Assembly (NCBI GenBank): GCA_916610825.1
Contig: OU744449.1
Coordinates: forward strand, 11,787,520 to 11,851,519
DNA: 64,000 nucleotides
Source of the DNA: Haliclystus octoradiatus
Lineage: Eukaryota > Cnidaria > Staurozoa > Stauromedusae > Haliclystidae
Direction: 5' to 3'
Of this stretch, positions 59,101 to 64,000 are shown one piece after another. Position 1 is the first letter of the stretch. Each line of letters starts with the position of its first letter. Under the pieces are notes generated by a model. It was not told the origin of the DNA. It was given only the letters and a program-made list of their open reading frames with translations, and did not search any database. The position numbers and the translations under genes are program-made.

Positions 59101-62100
59101 TTTGACATCTTAAACTGCATTCCGGTCCAGCATATAAACTGAAAATAATTAATTAAAGCCATGTAATACATTTCTATGTAAGGTATATATATCATTACAT
59201 AGATTTTCTTGCGATTTGAGTATTTTCCGTGTTAGTGTCATGCTAATAAGTATACCAACTCGTTTTATAATTGAGTTGAATGAAATTTGAAATATCAATG
59301 ATTCCCTTCGATTTTAGTGATGACTTCGGTTCCGATAAAGCAGCCTCATTCGGTAGAAGATCCTCCGTTAGTCAATCTCATTCCCATGTGAACAACAACA
59401 ACAACCAACGGAAAGTAATCAAGTCACATGATGATGACTTTGATGCAGACCTTACAGCATTGTCATACAAACCAAGCTGGGGTCGTTAAAATTGACTTTC
59501 TTGTAAATAATTTGTAAATAATTTGTAAATAATGTAAATATAATATTGTAAGATAAAAATTGAATAAATTGGGTATATATTTAAATTTCATAATTTGGAA
59601 ATTGAGAAATGAATAACTTATCAGCTTAAGATTAAAGTAGCAGTTTTTAGTAATCCTACTTTGCCATCCCTAAGTTGCTTTATGAATGTTATAATGACAG
59701 GACATGCAGTAGTAGCTTTTCTACTATAATAAGCTAGGCAGTGATCGATAAGATGTCGTGAGAGATATGTCAATGTAATATCGATTTCAGTGAGATATAG
59801 ACAGTGCTTGGTGAGATTCTTTATGTCATTGTGGAGACATATTTCTAACTAAGAGTCTGATTTGGTTTGGTTAATTCTAAATGCTTATATAATACTGATA
59901 ATTTCTAATTGAGAGTCTTGCAATTCTGGCTTAGTTCGGTTAATTCTAAATGATTATATAATACTGATAAAACCGAATCGGGAGTCTGGCAAGTCTGGCT
60001 TGGTTCGGTTAATTCTAAATGATTATCATACCGATGACAAACTAGCATATTACATGGAGATTATTGGTCTCGAATAGCTAACCAAGTGCTTAAAGGCATA
60101 AAATTGACCATCGCGCTTTGTGGCCTAAAAATGTAGAAAAATGAATGCCATTTATCAAGCCACAACTGTGTGCATCACGCTAGTCGAATAATGAGCGAAA
60201 AGGCTGCTGGTCAATTTGATGCCCACTTAATATGTTGAACATACCCGCATATGAATATGATACCGTTATCTTCAAAAATAGTATTTAAAACCAAATCTTT
60301 CTGTATTACTAGACTATCTTGAACGTAACGGGTAGAATGTTGTTTCTCCGTTTGATCTCTGGAGAATGATGTGAATAGATTCGTTAACACTCCACTTTCT
60401 TGCAGTCTACGGAGTTCATCACTATGAAAACAGACAAAATAAGTATTAAATTTATAAAAAATTATCGTTTGTTTCATTTGCCTGTTAGCCATTTGCGCTA
60501 CAAATATATTTAAAACGTACAAAAAATAAGAAACGTGTCTGTTACAGAGATTTAATATTATAGTATTTTGAATAAAAGTAACACATCGAGCTGCTTGTGC
60601 AAATAGCTTCTTCGTACAAAGCATAGGAGTGTTCGTGTGTGTGTTCAATTTGATTTTAATTCGTTGATAAAATGAGCAATAACTGCTCGTTTACATTATC
60701 AAGAAGGGATTGATTGGCAGAATTGGCTTACGCGTTCACACCAATAAAGTGCATTAGTGTAGTGGTTAGGGCGTTAATGGTTTGGGTACAATCTCTGGCG
60801 GAAACATTAATGATTGGCTATTGGAGGGCATAAACTGACACACGCTTCAAAAATAATAACCAACTAACCAACACAGTAGGGGAAAAAGCTACTATAGGTT
60901 ATCTCAAAATAATCCCTGAATATTGCCACAACAAATCGACAAAGTTCAAGAAATAATCAAAAAGATTTATAATATCTTATGACTTATGACATGGGGGTAT
61001 CTCCCAAGCAAATAATTAGTTTTTACAGGAGATTAAACATTCTTTGGCCGAATTCTCAAAAGGGTGTGGTTATTCCCCTTTTACTTGGGGAATCTATTAC
61101 AAATATAACGTAGTTCAAGTATTCATTTCTCTAATTGTTTGCATTTACCGGAAGAGAAAATCTTTTTCTTTGTAACGACAACCGTAAAACAAATGCATTG
61201 AGCCAATTTTCGTATCTTGATTGATTTTACGTTCCTCATATCTATACAGGAAAGTAAGAAAAAGTGTAAATTCTCAAAACAATCCTATTTGACAAAGGGG
61301 AAAGGTAAGAGATCTCTGTGACATCTATGTGACAAGTCTTGCAAGACAAGCAATTGTTATTTAGGATTAAGAGGAGTTTTTGTTTAGAGGAATTTCATTG
61401 TAAACTGTCACAGACGAGTTTAGGAGGAGGAGGATTAGCTCAGATGGCAGAAAAACCGAACTTCAGATCGGATCATATCTGATCGACTGTGGTTCAACCC
61501 CCCCCCCCGAAGGTCAAATCAGCCTTCACTTTATCTAAAACATCAAAAAAGTACCATCTGAGGATGGCGGATGGAATGGTCCAGAGGGAATCGCATTGTG
61601 AGGAGCTGTAGCGCATCGACAATCGAGACCTGTGTGCCACGAAATCTGTTGAAATTGATCTGCAGTGTCGCGGCTGAGATCAGTATTTAAAATCATTGCT
61701 CTTAGTGAAAAGAGTCACTCCTCTAGAAATAGAAGAGTGGTATGCGCACCATCGGTAGGGTAGACGAGTTTAACAATTAGCCTTTAACTATTTTCAGGTA
61801 CAGTCAATCATTTCATTGATACTAGTATAAAGTGTAATACTGATACAAACAATAAATTCGGAATATTGAAAGATAAAAGAATTTTCTTTGCAAAGACAGC
61901 TTGTGAACTGATGAAAACTTCACAAAGCTTAATCCTTAATGAATTGTCCACTGACTGTTCAAAACTTCATGACCAGTTAAAGGGTCTTTTGCATGACCGA
62001 GATTCATGCTGTGCAGTATTAAAGCTGAACGACTATGCTAATGTTATTATGCAGTTTGCATCAGTCCATGGTCAGAGCCAATATGCATTCCACTATACAT

Positions 62101-62746
62101 ATATAGTTGCACTACAAAACACCAAACTACGTATAGCGAACAATGCATCTATCTATAGTAATCTATAAATTTAATTTAAAATAATACATTCAGAGAAAGG
62201 TCTACTAACATGCTATCATGTTAACCAATCCGCATAATGTATCTGTATATATAAACCTTTCGAGAGATTTACCTTTGTTGAAGAAATCCGAGAAAAGGGG
62301 CAACACCAGTCCCAGGACCAATCATGATAATTGGGACAAGGGGGTCATCAGGCAAACGAAATTGGGTAGGCTTGCGCAAGAACAATGGCACCTGCAATGG
62401 ACAATGGAATATTGTAAAATAAATGACAATGGAAAACTTCACTGGAGTACTTAATGTACTAGCATTGATTCGTCAAACGTGCTATCCAATTGCTACGAAC
62501 AATTTGCAACGAAATATTTCAGCAAACAAACTATACCCTACCTTGACGAGAGAATCAATGGAAGAAAATCATGAGTCAAATCATCTGTAATATATTTGAA
62601 GCATACTAATGTTGCCTTCTTAACTTACATCCATCGGGAATGGTTGCAGACGATGTTCTACACTGTCATCGGTGGCTGTACTTGAATAATTTTCTGACCA
62701 AAGATGACTAGAAATATCTCGCAACCAAGAAGTACACAAACCAGTC
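53165..62746 (-). CDS. MTRR: Methionine synthase reductase, 3' half (5' exons outside window)
   Basis: Diflavin reductase that passes electrons from NADPH through FAD and FMN to reactivate the cobalamin of methionine synthase. Exons in order: 62746-62629, 62391-62273, 61241-61149, 60421-60245, 53309-53165; all phases agree. Visible is the end of the FAD domain ([15 protein letters not shown]) and the whole NADPH-binding domain: [72 protein letters not shown] and the C-terminal RYVEDVWT with its stacking Trp. LPDDP and YVQD favour MTRR over cytochrome P450 reductase. The N-terminal flavodoxin part lies beyond the right edge. The last intron (53310-60244) contains a whole plus-strand gene. Another intron carries a SINE. 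Confidence 0.92.
54699..54727. promoter_or_regulatory. E-box and CRE upstream of the nested coiled-coil gene
   Basis: CACGTG at 54699-54704 and a perfect palindromic CRE, TGACGTCA, at 54720-54727, about 235 bases before the ATG of the coiled-coil gene. This pairing resembles the KAT2-PHGDH promoter (CACGTG plus TGACGTGA). Both sites lie inside an MTRR intron. Activity is inferred. Confidence 0.5.
54961..59489 (+). CDS. Large coiled-coil protein nested in an MTRR intron
   Basis: Exons: 54961-54971 (only MDF plus two bases), 55602-58018, 58111-58182, 58267-58755, 58847-59023, 59318-59489. The product is about 1112 residues: a long charged coiled coil (about residues 40-800; runs rich in Glu, Lys, Gln such as [19 protein letters not shown] and [13 protein letters not shown]), then a low-complexity tail with acidic patches ([26 protein letters not shown]), a Gln run and the end SYKPSWGR. 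I do not recognise the family; such tails occur in ciliary and centrosomal proteins, but that is a guess. The reading frame of exon 2 breaks once near 56500-56515: the total is one base short of a multiple of three, and the frame resumes one base back with uninterrupted coiled coil. A sequencing or assembly indel is the simplest cause. Confidence 0.85.
59563..59568 (+). promoter_or_regulatory. Poly(A) signal of the coiled-coil gene
   Basis: AATAAA lies 74 bases after the stop, preceded by a triple repeat of TTGTAAATAA at about 59502-59535. Confidence 0.65.
59851..60030. repeat. Minisatellite, about 2.5 units of roughly 68 bases
   Basis: Units share GGTTAATTCTAAATG and TTATATAATACTGATAA, with GAGTCTGGCAAGTCTGGCTT in the later ones. 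It lies between the end of the coiled-coil gene and the next MTRR exon. Confidence 0.65.
60745..60805 (+). repeat. tRNA-like relic, weak
   Basis: ATTAGTGTAGTGGTTAGGGC resembles an A box and GGGTACAATCTC a worn B box, but no acceptor stem pairs. Possibly the head of a decayed SINE or a tRNA pseudogene. Confidence 0.25.
61423..61761 (+). mobile_element. tRNA-derived SINE with intact target duplication
   Basis: A full copy of the SINE of the 43450-44468 array, on the plus strand. The A box (TTAGCTCAGATGG) and B box (GTGGTTCAACCC) lie near the start; the body contains GGAATGGTCCAGAGGGAAT and GTCGCGGCTGAGATCAG; the end is CATCGGTAGGGT. It is flanked by the 11-base direct repeat AGACGAGTTTA at 61412-61422 and 61762-61772, proof of insertion by target-primed reverse transcription. 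It lies in an MTRR intron. Confidence 0.92.
61773..62272. other. MTRR intron
   Basis: A plus-strand open stretch at 61866-62168 (100 codons) lies here, antisense to MTRR, without a recognisable domain or splice support. I treat it as intron. Confidence 0.5.
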
Positions 62747-64000
62747 CTGTTCAACGATAAAGAAACATAGGTGTGACCTTGAATTTTCTACTAAATTGTT
62801 TCCATGACATAATTGATTGGCACTTCTAATCCTCAAACGTTCCAAATCATATGGTTATATTCCACCGTTCAAAACAATCAATCCGATATCCAGAGGAATG
62901 CAGCGAGAAACATGAATTGTTGCATAATGTGGCCAGCGGCAAGCTGATGAAGTCATGATCCCTTCGATAATAATCCATAAAATAAACCTAAACAAGCCAG
63001 CACCTCACAGATAATCAGAGCCTTACACGGATTTATAGCCTTGCACTCATAGCTATGAATTCAATGATAGCCTCGGAGAGTATACCATAAATTACAGCTT
63101 TCCTTCAAATTGACTGATCAATTATCTCTATTTTGTTTCGCTGGACATGATTGGTTAAACCTGATTCACAATGAATGAGATTTCACATTTCAATGTATTT
63201 TTAATAAGCAAATAATTTTGTATTCAGTTTTGTTGGATTGCTAGTCGGAGGACCTCATTGACTATTTCACAGTATACTTGGCCTCATTGTGTAACTGTTG
63301 AATAGATAATATCGTTTACCTCTTTTCATTGTTGCCACGCAAGCACGGAAATTCCACAACATTATAGACAATACTAGCTTCTTTGGGTTGTTGGAGAGGA
63401 GAGCTGTTGACATAGATAATTTCAGGATTACATGATTATCACTTGAAAGAAATTACAGTAAACGATTCAAACACCATATCCATGTTACACCGCTGAAAGC
63501 AGAGATGAGAGAGGATGAAAACACTGCTGAAACAATAGCAAAAACCGTGTTTTACGGCTCATTTTTATTGTTTTTTTTTAAACCAGATAGAAAAAAGGAA
63601 ATCAGCTTTTCCAAGGAAGTATTCAATGCTCTATAATTTTGGAAATTTGAAGTCTACCAGAAGAAAAACGTCTCCACGTATGGATAGGATGGCGTTGATT
63701 TGAGCTTTATCTGCGTGGTGTAATTACGTTATGAGACTGAAACAATTGTGAACGATGCCATTGAACAGTTAGTTAACCATTTAGATGATTACTGACCATC
63801 AATTATCTAAAAACATGCTGTTAATGGACCATGAATAAATATATTGCTTGAAATTGTCTTTCAAGAACAATATGTGATGCTTTTTGCTTCATGCACAAGA
63901 GTCAGGATTTTTTCGATTTATCTTTTATCCAAAAACCGGGTAAGCTTGGAGCTTTTTTCACAAGGGCGGTTTGTTAGGTTTGCTAGTATTTGTATGGTGT
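62747..64000. other. MTRR intron, right edge of window
   Basis: No further MTRR exon was found on the minus strand, so this is an intron of at least 1.25 kb. A repeat at about 63241-63320 is shared with 58-135 at the left end. AT-rich with no other feature seen. Confidence 0.5.

Noticed and set aside
61866-62168. 100-codon plus-strand frame in an MTRR intron
   Set aside because: No domain, no splice support, and antisense to a well-defined gene.
53165-62746. Cytochrome P450 reductase (POR) instead of MTRR
   Set aside because: Both share the reductase fold, but LPDDP before the GPGTG loop, YVQD and GDAKNMA fit MTRR better.

Overview
The window is nuclear DNA of an animal, most likely a marine invertebrate. 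It is AT-rich. Its genes are split by GT-AG introns and encode animal proteins (KAT2, PHGDH, MTRR). The introns carry LINE, tRNA-derived SINE, DIRS, BEL/Pao, copia, Ty3-type and foldback elements. A deuterostome such as an echinoderm or hemichordate is a guess from the repeat mix; the phylum cannot be fixed from the sequence alone.

Layout. (1) Positions 384-26183, minus strand: KAT2 (GCN5/PCAF histone acetyltransferase), 11 exons with every splice phase consistent. The C-terminal exons lie beyond the left edge. Its first intron is 15.6 kb and holds a Crypton-like scrap, a LINE scrap, a possible plus-strand gene (12490-14865) and a nest of fossil LTR-type elements (15.1-25.4 kb). (2) Positions 26184-26629: a 446-bp divergent promoter with two CACGTG boxes and one CRE-like site. 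(3) Positions 26630-35124, plus strand: complete PHGDH, 10 exons, 514 residues. (4) Positions 35.1-42.0 kb: intergenic, with LINE remains and an inverted-repeat element. (5) Positions 42049-48413, plus strand: a gene joining a PAW domain (as in NGLY1) to a C2 domain that is interrupted by a long basic insert; its N-terminus is not found. (6) Position 50443: a tRNA-Gln(TTG). (7) Positions 53165-62746, minus strand: the 3' half of MTRR (methionine synthase reductase). A 6.9-kb MTRR intron contains a complete plus-strand coiled-coil gene (54961-59489).

PHGDH makes serine, the main one-carbon donor. MTRR keeps methionine synthase active. KAT2 uses acetyl-CoA. The first two are functionally linked, but nothing here shows that the clustering is more than chance.

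The most unusual signals are: a family of short palindromic elements built from TTCATGAA whose ends look like 3' splice sites, found only in the KAT2/PHGDH half; an excess of the octamer TAGGCCTA that looks like transposon excision footprints; the PAW-C2 gene; the gene nested in MTRR; and a trimeric SINE array.
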